Assembly (NCBI RefSeq): GCF_050947875.1
Contig: NC_134573.1
Location: 31,580,115 to 31,644,114 of the forward strand
DNA: 64,000 nucleotides
Reading direction: 5' to 3'
Origin: Dermacentor variabilis
Taxonomy: Eukaryota > Arthropoda > Arachnida > Ixodida > Ixodidae
This document shows positions 1 through 12,100 of the stretch, one piece after another. The translations under genes and the position numbers were made by a program. The notes beneath the pieces are model-generated. The model was not told where the DNA came from. It was given only the letters and a program-made list of their open reading frames with translations, and did no database searches. The first letter of the stretch is position 1, and the number at the start of each line of letters is the position of its first letter.

Positions 1-150
1 ACGGCAAAGCTTCAAATTAATGAAGGCTCGTTTGCCTTTTCTGCCATGAAGGCTGTAAAGCACTTGCACTGGATGTGCCATTACAGCCTTCATGGCATTC
101 GATGCCACCTCACGCAGAGACATCCCTCCTATCTGTAGGAGGTGCTTGCG
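1..150 (-). CDS. DUF4806 gene, exon 7 (partial, runs off the left edge)
   Basis: The acceptor TTTTTTCTTCTTCCAG ends at 151. The next 50 codons, with no stop, encode the C-terminal half of the DUF4806 core: RKHLLQIGGMSLREVASNAM, then a segment ending in GRKGKRAFINLKLCR. This is the most diagnostic part of the gene. The true stop lies beyond the window. Confidence 0.8.
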
Positions 151-3100
151 CTGGAAGAAGAAAAAATGTCAGAAATGTGGAAATGAGCACTTATGCGGCA
201 GTGTCTTCATGTTGAAAAAAGCTCAATACTGCTAGAATATAATTTTTAGCCGAGTGCAAAGCCAGACATTTTTGCTACAAGAGGGTTTGAGGCAGTGCTC
301 TTTAATTGTAAATGTGCTCCACAACACCTGTGTTACTGGAAGACAAACACGAAGCGTATCAGATCTGTCTGTTCAGTACATTTCATGTTTGCGTTTGATC
401 ATCCTTAGTACTGTAACCATGTTTAGTAACTACCTTGCCAAGCTTTCACCATCATTAAAATTACTGTAAGCGCACCAATTCTATTCAAATGCAAATTTGC
501 AGTGCATAATTAGGAGATGCAATATCAGTGTGCAGGAATGACAAATACACACACATTTGTGGCGCAAAACAGCTACTGACATACCAACATGATATTTACA
601 GATTTTCATATTTTTGTTAAATGGACTGACAATCTATTTTTAGTGACTTAATTTCTTTAAACTGTAACGAAACACTCCCTCTCAGCAATGTTACTGTGAA
701 TATCTTTAAAGAATATTTTTATTTGAGCAGCCTCTAAAAAAGAAGAGTCCCTCCTCTAGCAACACAACACCGAGAAGTGAGAGCAATGCAGATAGCCCAC
801 TTTGCAAATTATGAAAGCAACTCATCATTCTACTTTCACAGGAGTGAGCGCAACTGCGATCAACCATCTACATTTTGACCTTGTCAACCACTTTGGAAAA
901 TAAAAAGCTGGTACAGTAAGTTAGCATTGCCAGACCTTACACCTGTGTCATGGCTGGCTGGCCCCAGTTGTCGTTATTTTGTTGATAGACTTGCCAAGCC
1001 AACTACCGCATTTACTCGCATAATGACTGCACTTTCTTATAAAAAAAAAGTGCAGCAAATTCAGGGGTGCAATCATTACGCGGGTTAAATTTCTCGCGAA
1101 AATAATTTTGCTGCGGGATTACAACAGCTCAACAAGCAGGCGGCTGCCGCTGTAACAGTGTGGGACACCAAAACAAATATGGCGGCCGGCGGAGCAAGCC
1201 GAACGCACCGAATGAGATTTTTGTTCTTCTTGAGAGTCTATTACGTGCATTGAAACAGTTTCTTCTCTATCAGTAATGAATAACATCGTTAATATCTGCA
1301 AGTTTGTGACAATAACATAGCCGTGTCCACTTTGAGGGCACAGAAACAGATGGGTGCGTGTAGCCGTAAGTGATATAGAAACACATGGCAGGCATGCTGC
1401 GGAAACTTCTACATTTGTCTTCACTATCCTAATACGGCATGTTTCCATTAAGGGTAGGCGAATATCTTACCTATATTACAAGCATCGGCGTGTGAATACG
1501 GTAAACTTCTAATGTATTAGTGTAAACATGGCCACTATAGTTGCCGCTCGAGACTAGTTGCGGTTGCCTGCCCACAAGTGTAAACTAGAAGAATCGAAAG
1601 GCGCCTCTTTTGTTGTTGGTAAACCATAATGAAGCCTACAAATAATAAAGCCAAGGCAAGTTTGGTTGTAGCTTTTCTTTTTCATGGAAGTGTGGAAAGT
1701 GATGAAAGGAATGATATGGGGCACCTGCTTAAGGATGTTTGGTGTGTGCAGACCGCTTGGTATGTCTTCAAGAGTCGTTTGCATAGCATTTGACAGCATT
1801 CGACAGATGGTAAGCACGATCATCATTAGCTAGACAAAACAATCTAATTTTGACGACAAAATTCAGATGTGCGATCATTACGCGAGCGCGATCATTATGC
1901 AAGTAAATGCGGTAACTCATCGAAAATAAAGGCAGCGCCACTTTTATACTCACGACTAACAAAGGCTTGTCTGCACATTCTAAATGAAAGAAATAACAGA
2001 AAAAGTGGACTGCACTTCAGTACTAATAAACATATTATGAACCATGTACACTAATGGAAAGTCACGCGATAGTTCTCCGATTCATGGTAAATAAGGAACA
2101 GCGCACTGAAAACGAAGGCAGACATAAACACATCACAAACTGGAAAATTAATTGAACAAATAGGTTAATACACACTTGAATTGGACATGTGCCTGCAAGG
2201 CAGCGAACAATTCGTGACGTGCATTCGTGGTTAGCTTGCATGATACCAAACAATAATGAATTAACAAAAATCAAAACCAGCGTGCTGCTCTGCTATCAAC
2301 GATTTGCTTGGTCTAAAAAGAAACTTTTTTTCTTTTCACCAAAGGAAAAGGAAGAAGGTAGCCATTATGCCACACTTCCACCAGCTTTTGCAAAGGTTGA
2401 AAAAGGTGGGGTCTTGGCATGGCCTAGATGTGGTCTTTTTTAGCAAAAAAAGAAAGTGGGTAGTGTCTGCGCAGTGGTAAGAAAACATGTGGAAATAGGT
2501 GCAACTGCAAAAGATGTCTGCCCTGTTAGGCGAACTGATATGTTTATGCCTTGCACCATTGCAATCATGTACAGCATCCCCCTCAGGTGTGGCCAAGTGT
2601 ACATGGGACAATTAGTGCAGTGTGTAAACGTGCCCATGAGGGAGCACCAAAATGGACTGAAAGGCACTGTTTGCTCCTCGCACTTGGCAATGCATTGCCG
2701 TGACTATGGGTGCACTGCAGAATTCGCCATGACCTAGATTATTTCTCGCCACCCAGACCAATTGACATGTCAGATTTGTGAGGCTTATAGAATACAGAAA
2801 GCAGGACCAGAATGCATTAGCCAGCCTTCAATAGCAGTCCAACAAAAGGCAAGTTCCGCTGTAGACCACGCAAATTGTTGATAGCCAAGCAGCAAACTGG
2901 CTTTTTGTTAATTATTGTTTAGCGTCACCTAATCTAACCACAAATGCATGCCATGAATTGTTCAGTGCCTTGCAGGTGAATATGCAGTTCAAGTGTATAT
3001 TAACTCGTTCATTCAATAAATATTCCAGTTGAAAGTGAAGTTGTGGTGTGTCTACGTTTCCTTTCATCTTCCGTTTTCAGTGCGCTGTTCCTCATTTATC

Positions 3101-6100
3101 ATAGATGAATACTAACACGACCCGAGTTTTCCATCCTCTTCAGGGCTGTTATGAATATGTTCTTGCTGCATGAGGAGTCAAAGGTCATTTTCCACGACTT
3201 TTTGCAAACGATGAAGAATATAAATACATGTTTAATGAGAAAAAGATGGCTCGTTTTACCCAGTAGGATAGTAAATATTTTCATAAGTGTGGTTTTCTCA
3301 ATTCATGTTCTGAGCAGTTGTCTATCCTTTTAAGTAAAAGTGCGGGACTCTAAAACCCCAGAATTATACTGGCAAACCCCAGAGCGCGGTAAATAATTTA
3401 TTACAATAGATTTTCTACAGCCAGGTTTGGCTCAGCTTTCTCCCCCATCACATCATGGCACAGACGGTAGCCACTTACGACATTGGAATGTTTGACACTT
3501 GCTTTGACTTGCTTGTCGAAAGGATTAGACGTTTTGGCTTCTACACAGAAGCCAGAACATCTAACCCCTTCAACAACATTATTTTGGTCAACGTTACATT
3601 TATTGCAGGTCTAACATTATCAGGAAGAAGGATGGTGAAAAACAACAGGTGGCAACCAAGGTGAAAAAATATTTAGAACAATGTTGTGACCCCTTTGTGG
3701 GAGCCTTGTTCACTATGGTTGGCATTTGTTTTCACCATGAATGTTCATATGCAATTGTTCGAGCTGTTTGCAAGTTGACTGACTTTCCCAACTAACCTTT
3801 GGAATTCAGGCATGGAAAATAAGCCCAAAATAAATACTCATATATAATGTAGCATAAAGGCAGATAAAACAAGGTGCTGAAAAATGCAAGTAGCGGAATA
3901 AAAAGTAACAGTGGCTGCAGTGTATGTGTGTTTACATCCCTAAAGTAATTGCTAGTGTTCTGGAAAATGCTTTGAATCACTGCATGAAACTACATAGTTG
4001 AGGAGTTTGTTTCATGGACTTGTAGCAGAAGAAAAAATGTGATGGTGCTGGTTAGTATGCAAGCAATGGGGCAATTCAACAGCCTGTACAGTAGACTCTG
4101 CAAATGCTGTTTTGATTACATATCCAATTGTAATGCAATTTTCAAACAATTTTTTTTCAGAAAACTGCACATTAAAATGACTTCAATAGAATTACCGCCC
4201 CTCTTTTTCTGTACCGTGTCCCACTTGTTTGTAATGATATTTATCATCACAATGGATCAACTAGTCCAACAAAAATAACTTATTCGCAAGTGTTCTGCAG
4301 CATTGCGTCCTTTTACAGAAAGCTGGCACAGTTTACCCTTTGTGTCAGCAATGCTTTTTATCATCTCAACAACCTATTCTTGAGTCATAAATGTATCTCT
4401 ACAGAGAGAGCAAGCCACTGAGGTAGCTTAGTGGCTAAGGAGTTGCTGAACTTAAGCTCACACATTTGACCCTGGCAGCCACTGGCACACTGCTATACTA
4501 GTATACACTTACATTTAGATGGATGCTAAAGAATGTAGGCGCAGTCCAGATATGCCATTAGAAGCTATACAGCAGGGAAAAAGAATTATTTCTATAAGAT
4601 CTTCAGTGTGTGCGACGCTCAATAGGTAGTTAACATAGAACCCACAGCATGGTTCATGAAACAGCACAGAACATCTACATGTTACATAGCCTTACAATTA
4701 AAAATAAATGGGCAGTACAAACCAAGGTGGCAGCCACAGCCTCGTCGCCTACCGCTGCCTCGGCTGCCTCCAGTTCCTCCAAGCTGTTGGCCTGCAGCCG
4801 AGGGAGACTTGCAGGCACCGTACGCTGGGCAGGTTGAGGCATGGTACGGGTCCTGTCGAGAGACTCAATTTCATGTAGCCTCTCGGGCATGTCCCGTACC
4901 TCGTGCCTCAGCTGCTGCAGCTCATGATGCAGCTCTCTGTTTTGCTGCCGCACCTCTAGCTGCACCCGCAGCACCCGCAGCATCACCGCTGAAACACAAG
5001 AAGATTAATTTCATAGCAGAAGGAATGCATTTGTCGCGCATTTGATTGGTTGTTCCAGAGCACTCTGGTAAATGTAAAAGTACCAGGATTCGTACAGGTC
5101 TCAGCGACAAAAGTTCACGGGTATTCAAAGACTTTCAAGGCCAAGCCAAAGCCTTTTCAGGTTGCAGAACAGCATCACATGTGCCACTTTCTACTATAAC
5201 ACTTCCAAAACACTTTAGGTAGCTTTATTGCACCATAAATACAAAAAGTTATATTCAAAATGTCCAGCCTTGATCACTCGCAAGTTCCTTACTTCTAGCT
5301 TCTAACGAGGAGTGATAAAAGCACCATAAGCATGGGATGGGAGCCAACACCAAGTGCCGGTGTCTTGCTCTTGCCCAGTGTGGGGTTTTTCCAGTTCTAT
5401 GCAAGTCATACGAAACGAAATGCCCGAGCACTCGTGGCGGTGTCAGCTTTTCATGCTATTGTTTTTAACGTGGGAAGTTTGCGGGGTCCACATTGATTCA
5501 CCATAGAAAGAGTCGCATAATCGATTTTAGATTGTATCACTCATGAAATTCAAAGGCTTGTCAAGGGCCTTGAAAACACATTTCAATTTCAAAGATTTCA
5601 AGCACCTGTGCAAATGCTAAACTGTAGGTGTGAATCTGTTTAAAGGTGTCATCAAAATAAGTAGGACCAGCAAGGATAAGGCTTTGTTCTTGCTTTTCAT
5701 GAGAACAGTGAAGTAGTTACTATTTTCCACAAGTTACATTATCAAAGTTCTGTGTGCTTGACCTACATTCAAAAATTCCATTGTTATAAACTGAAGGTAT
5801 GAAAGAAGAAAATTTAGATATGAAGTAGTAAAGCAACAGAGCAAAGTACTGAGACAGCTGGTGAACTAAAGCACAAGTAAACATACTGACAAGATGCATA
5901 CACAAGACTAAGCATGCAGCTGTATGCATCATAGTATGCCGAGTTAAACTGCTACGTGTTTAGATGTGCCAGGTTCTTGTTGCTTTTTTATGCTAAAATT
6001 TCTTGCCTGTTGCATAAAGTAACGACATCTCAAAGGCCCTGAACCACCTTTTATTGTATTAAAAAATGCGTTTGAAGGTAAAATAAACTATTTCAGAAAT

Positions 6101-9100
6101 ACTTTCCCGTAAGAAGTACAATGCATTCAGCAGAAGCAATCAAAGATCACCCTGATCCCCTCCCCGGGGCTCCTGGTCCTTCAATGCCTTTGCACTGCGA
6201 AAGCTACGGCAGAGTGGGGCATACCTACAACCCTCCACGTATTAAATGTCACCATGGTAGGCAGTTTAAATTTGAATTTGTGTGCTCGCGAAGATACCAC
6301 TACATCCGATTTTGGCACCTACAATGCACCAAAACTCTGAGGCTGTTCCTAAACACACAGTGGAGTACAGTGTCGCATACCTTTGCTCTTCTAGTCTACC
6401 AGATAGCTACATGCAGCTTTGACACACAATGCAACAAGCCACATTTTTTTCACACTTATTATGGCAATGGTACAATTTCTGACAAGTGAACGAAACATTG
6501 TATTTATGTTCACTCATAAAGAGCTCCGGCCATGATCGTGGCACACCTCAAAGATATGCAACTTTGGAAGCAGACGACCTGTTCCAGTAGGATATTTGCG
6601 TTTAGGCAGGAATTTGTGAAATGTGCGGACATTTGCGCCTTGTATATCTCGCTGCCTAGGCACTAAGGAGAAGTATCTTTGCTTGTGTTGTATGCATCTG
6701 TCCCTGGGCGTGCCTGCATTGTCGAGTAGGGTCAAGTTTACGCCCGGATGCTGGCGCAGTGAAACAGGTGACGCAGTGGGTACCGATGCCCAATTTGAAG
6801 ATCACTGTGCCGGACAAACTCTCTTGTACTTACAGTGCTCATGCTGAGTCAGTCGTGCTGGATGATATCTCCCTCGCGCCAGCCTTCAATATAACATCAC
6901 CGATTTTCCCAGGGGAGAAGTAGGGACCATGTAGTAGAGGCCGGGCCGCATATAATGCGGCCCGGCCTCATAAGATTTAGAAGGCACAGTGCCTAATCCT
7001 CACAGCATGACATCAAAGCGCCGCCTGTGGTGTTTCAGGCAATAGCGTTCATCCGCAGTTGCAAAGGTGCCATGTGCTTATTTCACTCAAAGAGGATCAG
7101 TCCAAAATGCTGCTGAAATGTCACGGAGAGCAGCATATGAAAAGCCTGCAAGAGCAAAGATAGTGCTCCAGGAGAGCATGCCTAGCCTCTGCTACAGCCC
7201 CTACTGCTCCACAAGAAAAATCAGTGGTTTTTTCTTTTTGTTTTTTAGCATAGAGCACCGCAAGGCTCCAAAAAGGTATAATCCAGCATGACTGACTTGG
7301 CACCAACGCTGTATCCGCGAGAAAAGTCTGTCTGATGTACCTGTAGACGCAGTGATCACCAAATAGGGCGCCCGTTCCCACTGCATACCTGCTTTACAAT
7401 GCTGGCAGCCAGTGTCGGAGCTTAACCTCAACCCCACTCCACAATACCGGCACACCTAGGGACAAATGCATACAAGGCGAGCATAGAAACTTCTCTGTAG
7501 TACCTAAGCAAAGTCACATATTCAAGGAGCAAAAGTCCCGAGATTTTCTCTCTTGCTCCTGCTCTTACTCGCAATTGCACAAACGTCAGGTGCATCAGGA
7601 AATGCCACACCCTGCTGTGGTTACCAGTGATTGTAAAGACACTGCCCGGAAACCACTCGGAGCACCTCAGCGAGCCACAATGAGCTCAGTGAGCAGGCTT
7701 ATCGCAGTGACTGCGGTATGAATGTTCCATAGCAGATACAGCTACATGCAACTGTATTGCTTTTGCTCTGGCGCACGACAGGACTGGAGTGTGTGCGCTT
7801 ATGCTCAATTCTGGCCGTGCTAAGTGGTCTGGATCGGCTTTGAATTGCACCAACTTGTCCTACGGATATAGTAGCCACATCCAAATGCTGCATTTAGAGG
7901 CACTGTCAACAGTTTAATAAGTCTATCAATTCATCTATACAGGAGCAGCCAGGAGTGAGAGTGAGCTAGCAAGTGAACATGTGGTCTCACCTTAAGTCGA
8001 GTGTGGTTCAAGGCTAGTCAAATGTTCTCGAAATGAATCGAAATTAGCGAGACCTGACGGATACAGTACCAATAAGCAGTGTGGCTAGACAATACTTGGG
8101 CTTCTTCTAGAAGTAATCACATTTTATAAAAATTCTAAATGCAGATTTTCCTTAACCACACCACAGGCTTAGTGAAAAACGTCTTCTGCAGATAGCACAC
8201 GTTACTGTACCTCAGCCAAATTTTGCACTTGTGTGCAGCACGTACAGCTCAGAAGTGGAGTGCGGAGTCATCTTTTTCTCAAACCTTCTTTTCAATAGAG
8301 GCCTTCTCCTCAACCTCTTGGGGCGGCTGGCAACTGCCCCTTGACGTGAGTGTGCACATTCCCAGACAGTGCTGCCATTGGCCCATAGCCAACACCAATT
8401 AAAAAAATTGTGCACTTCTTCCTGGCTGTTACTGGGTATATTTATAGACAGAGTTTACTAGACAGGCTCAAATAAGTGAAAATCTGCACTTCCAAGAGAA
8501 GCCAACTATCGTCGGCTGATGCTCAGCTGCACCCACCCACATAGAAATGAAATTTTGGCCACACTGCTTATCAGTGTTGTAGCAGTAGGGCCTAGCTAAT
8601 TTCTATCAGTTTTGAACACTAAACTAGCCTCGAACCGCACATACACAGGCCACACTTCGCATGGAATGGCAGTTAGCATCTACAGAGGACACACACCACT
8701 GCACACCTAGGCTGGGCTAACATTGCTTCCAGCCAGTCCTGGCTAGACACCTTGACAGATATCGCTTCGCAATGAACTTTTGCTAAAGCTTTGAAATGCA
8801 CAGTTTGGATTTGTGTACTATCACTGCGGTGCAAGGGTGAATGTGCAATCCAATCCTGCCATGCATATAGCAAGTGAACTACACTTGCATGTGGTTGTGT
8901 CTGTTGCCTAGTGTACAAACTGAGAAAACTCTCCCTGCTAGCTACATGTAGCACCATGCAACTTTTTCTGTTCCCCATATGCAAACTGGTGCTCAGGGGT
9001 TTCGGGGACGGGACTACAATTCAAAAGGAAAGGACATTGCTGCTGGAGGGCTCAACTGAAGGACTTCCAAGAGGGCTTTCAGCAATAGGAAGAGAGGTGG

Positions 9101-12100
9101 AACCAAGCTATTGTGTCTAATGGGGAGTACTTTGAAGGTTAGCGAAATTATATCTTTAAAACATACGTCAACATTTTTGCTTAAGCATCGAAGGGTTGGA
9201 AAACATCTGCCTGTAGAAACTTTGCACCATACCGATGGCACTTATTTAAGATAGCCATTGAACACATTGTGCTCTTCTTAAGATATGATGCAGGAGAGAG
9301 ATTTCTAATAACATCGCCATTTCAAAGCCTAAAGCTTTCTGCTGCAGAAAGATACAGATAACATTTGCTCAATAATATCTGAATTGACCCCCTCCTTCAC
9401 CCCTCCCTCTCCCCTGATGGATCCACTTTCTGGGGGCAGCAACTTTTTATGGTTATTTTAATAAATGTTTTAACAACAACATTTGTGTCATACCTTTAGG
9501 TGCGAACAATGTATTGTAGGATAACAGCAACCTCGACATTAATCAACTTTTATAGGCCATGTAAAGATGTAAGGAGACTCACACATCATCTCCTCGGGGC
9601 CTCCATTCCCAACTGGCTCCAGGGATGTGTCTGCGATGCTCTCATGAGCTGGTGCAGCTAGGGCTGAGGAGCAAAAATCCACAATTAGTGCCAGAATAAC
9701 AGAACAATAAACTGCTATTTTTATAGACCATTAAATAAACAAGAAGACCCCAGCCCATGATTCGCTGCAAGAAACCTTGTGGGCACACATTTCCTTCATT
9801 TCTATATTGCCTAAATATTGTACAATTACAGACATTCTGCTTAGTTCTGGCATAATGTGTGCATAGCGTAGCAGCCCTTGCATCCCTAGTGTAGTAATGA
9901 TTGTAACCAGCTTGAAATATACCAATAGAAGTGCTATTTCCATCCTTGTCTTGCATAAGCATCGCAGTGACCAAGTGCAGACAGGAAACGCCATGCGCAC
10001 ATAGAAAAGAGGGCATACGCAGTGGTGTTTTCGTGAAGTTCTTGATTTTATGTGTCGAAATTTTCTACGAAATGGAACATTGAGAACGCCAACTGCTCTT
10101 GAAATAGCATTGCACACAATATGGTGCGATATCAAAATAAAGTTGCTTGATAACTTCCGAGTTTTGTATAGCGATCTGGTGGAGTTACAAAAACGGGACT
10201 GAAGGTAGGCCATCATCAGCACAATGTACAATAAAGCCGAAAAGGCATACAAAGAAGTTTGTTTTTGGGGACGCTGTTTTTTAAATGCACTATTAAAATC
10301 ACTTTTCAAACTTGCCTATGACAAAGTATGAGGGCTTAACATACAATGGGCCATTTTATAGATTGTAGGAACTTCTTAAAATCTTTCTAAACTTCTTGCG
10401 AACATTTAAAGGTTGCCTTCCTGGAAGAGCTCTAGGCATTTGTAAGCACATAGCCCGTTTGATAGCAACATTTAAAGGGGCCCTGGAGAACATTTTTCGA
10501 GATCTGAGAAACAAATTCTGCCGATAAGTGCAGCATCTTTCAAGGAATACAACTCAAGAATTTTTTTTTAAAAGGCCTCGTATAAGCAAAGGAATTAGGA
10601 GCATGATATATACGTTCCCTATTACCCCTCAATTCAATGGTTCTTTCCAGCAGGGGCAGTGCCACTAACAATGACAGGTCTATCACACCTCACCTTTACT
10701 TTTCCAAAGCAAACTTATGGGATGGGCCTCAGAAAAAAACATTCGAGTGATAAAAGGGTGGCGATGCAATAATAATTGTCGGTTTTGACTTCCTAATAAT
10801 CTGTAATGAATCTGGCAGAGTGTGAACACAAGTAATTCATCAAAAAGAATTTCCCAATGACCATTCTCTATGGGCTGGTACCATATAATGTCAACTGGAA
10901 GCTGGCCACCACTTAAAAAAATGGAGAAGCCTTCTGGAAAGTTAACGGTACGGACTGCTTGTTAGCTCCATCTGCTACATGCAGAATGTTTGCTTGGTAA
11001 GATCAACAGGTGGTTCAGTGCTGCTTTAGAGCATTAAAATAGCAAGAGAGTTTCAGTGTCATCTGCTTTTATATTTGTCGCTCAGATAAGCCAAAACAAA
11101 GGCCGACTTGTGCATATTGGTCTGCACAGCAACACAGTGACAAGGTTTACAGCCACAGGCAAAATGAAGGTGCTACTACAGCAGACATCCATTAAGTCAA
11201 CTCCAGTGTATAAGATCCGAACCAAAGGTTGTGGCTGAAGCCCATACATTTCCATGAGACGAAATTTTTTTGTTATTGAGATCCTAAAATTCAACTTTGT
11301 TGGAGAATTCATACTTGGCTGGTCATCGCACATGTGTTAGACCCTAATGGTGACTGCATTGGTTTTAAGAACTCTAATAAAAAGGACCAGAGTTGTTCAA
11401 TGAAAGACATTGCATAGTTATTGTATAAAAAGCTTACAGGGAGGTGCAGGCAGCTTCAGTCGAGGCGATGCAGCTGCATCCTCGTCGTCATCCCCATGGC
11501 AAGCATCATTGCCTGAAGATTTATGCATGTACAATTATTTTTGACGCACTATGCAGGGTGTTTCACATAACTTCAGCCAAACTTTGAAAATATGCGGAAC
11601 AAACCAAGGTAATGTTGCTTGCCATCGGTAGGAGCTGCTCAGATTATTTTTACATTCTGCTTAAACACATAATTAGTCTTAATTAACTTTCCAGTATTAT
11701 AACTAAATGAAAAGTGTCAAGGAGGAAATTGTAGAGCAACATGATGAACTCCCGATACAGCTTTCTGTTGCTCAATACATGCTACATAAAAGTGTTTTCC
11801 CGAGAGTGAAACAAGCCCGCTAATACACGCAAAATTGCCACACGACTGGCTGCTCAAGGCACTTTGCGTGTATTCGCAGGCTTCTTTCATACTTGGAAAA
11901 ACAATTTTATGTAGCACGTATTGAGCAACAGGAAGCCGTATCGGGAATTTTTCATTTTCTACAATGTTGTCATTGGCACTTTTCATCTATTTTGAGAAGA
12001 TGATTAGTGAAGTTAGAGAGAACTTAAAAAAAATATCTCAGTATCACCAAGCGACAGCAAAAAACTGCTTGGTTTGGTCCAGCTACATGGCATTTGCATA

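Larger units (their letters stand above)
151..4722 (-). other. Intron 6 of the DUF4806 gene
   Basis: AT-rich intron of about 4.6 kb. It contains the TA-flanked inverted-repeat element at 1004-1914, the Penelope-like remnant at 2072-3108 and a SINE at 4406-4546. The stretches 151-1003 and 3109-4405 show only short chance frames and simple AT-rich sequence. Confidence 0.65.
4989..9582 (-). other. Intron 5 of the DUF4806 gene
   Basis: Intron of about 4.6 kb. Contents I can name are the perfect GC hairpin at 6937-6969 and the inverted-repeat element at about 7999-8642. The open frames here (such as the 122-codon plus-strand frame at 6121) match no family I recognise and look like chance. Confidence 0.6.

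Noticed and set aside
4406..4480. tRNA gene
   Set aside because: The A and B boxes are degenerate, a cloverleaf does not close, and the sequence continues as a SINE body.
4656..5045. Plus-strand frame of 129 codons
   Set aside because: It is antisense to exon 6 of the DUF4806 gene, and its openness comes from the leucine/glutamate-rich coiled coil on the other strand.
5110..5610. Possible MITE with TTCAAAG/CTTTCAAGG inverted motifs
   Set aside because: Only short, imperfect and low-complexity matches between the two sides; ends could not be defined.
9731..10309. 192-codon minus-strand open frame in intron 4
   Set aside because: No motif, no splice or start support, and composition like translated intron sequence.
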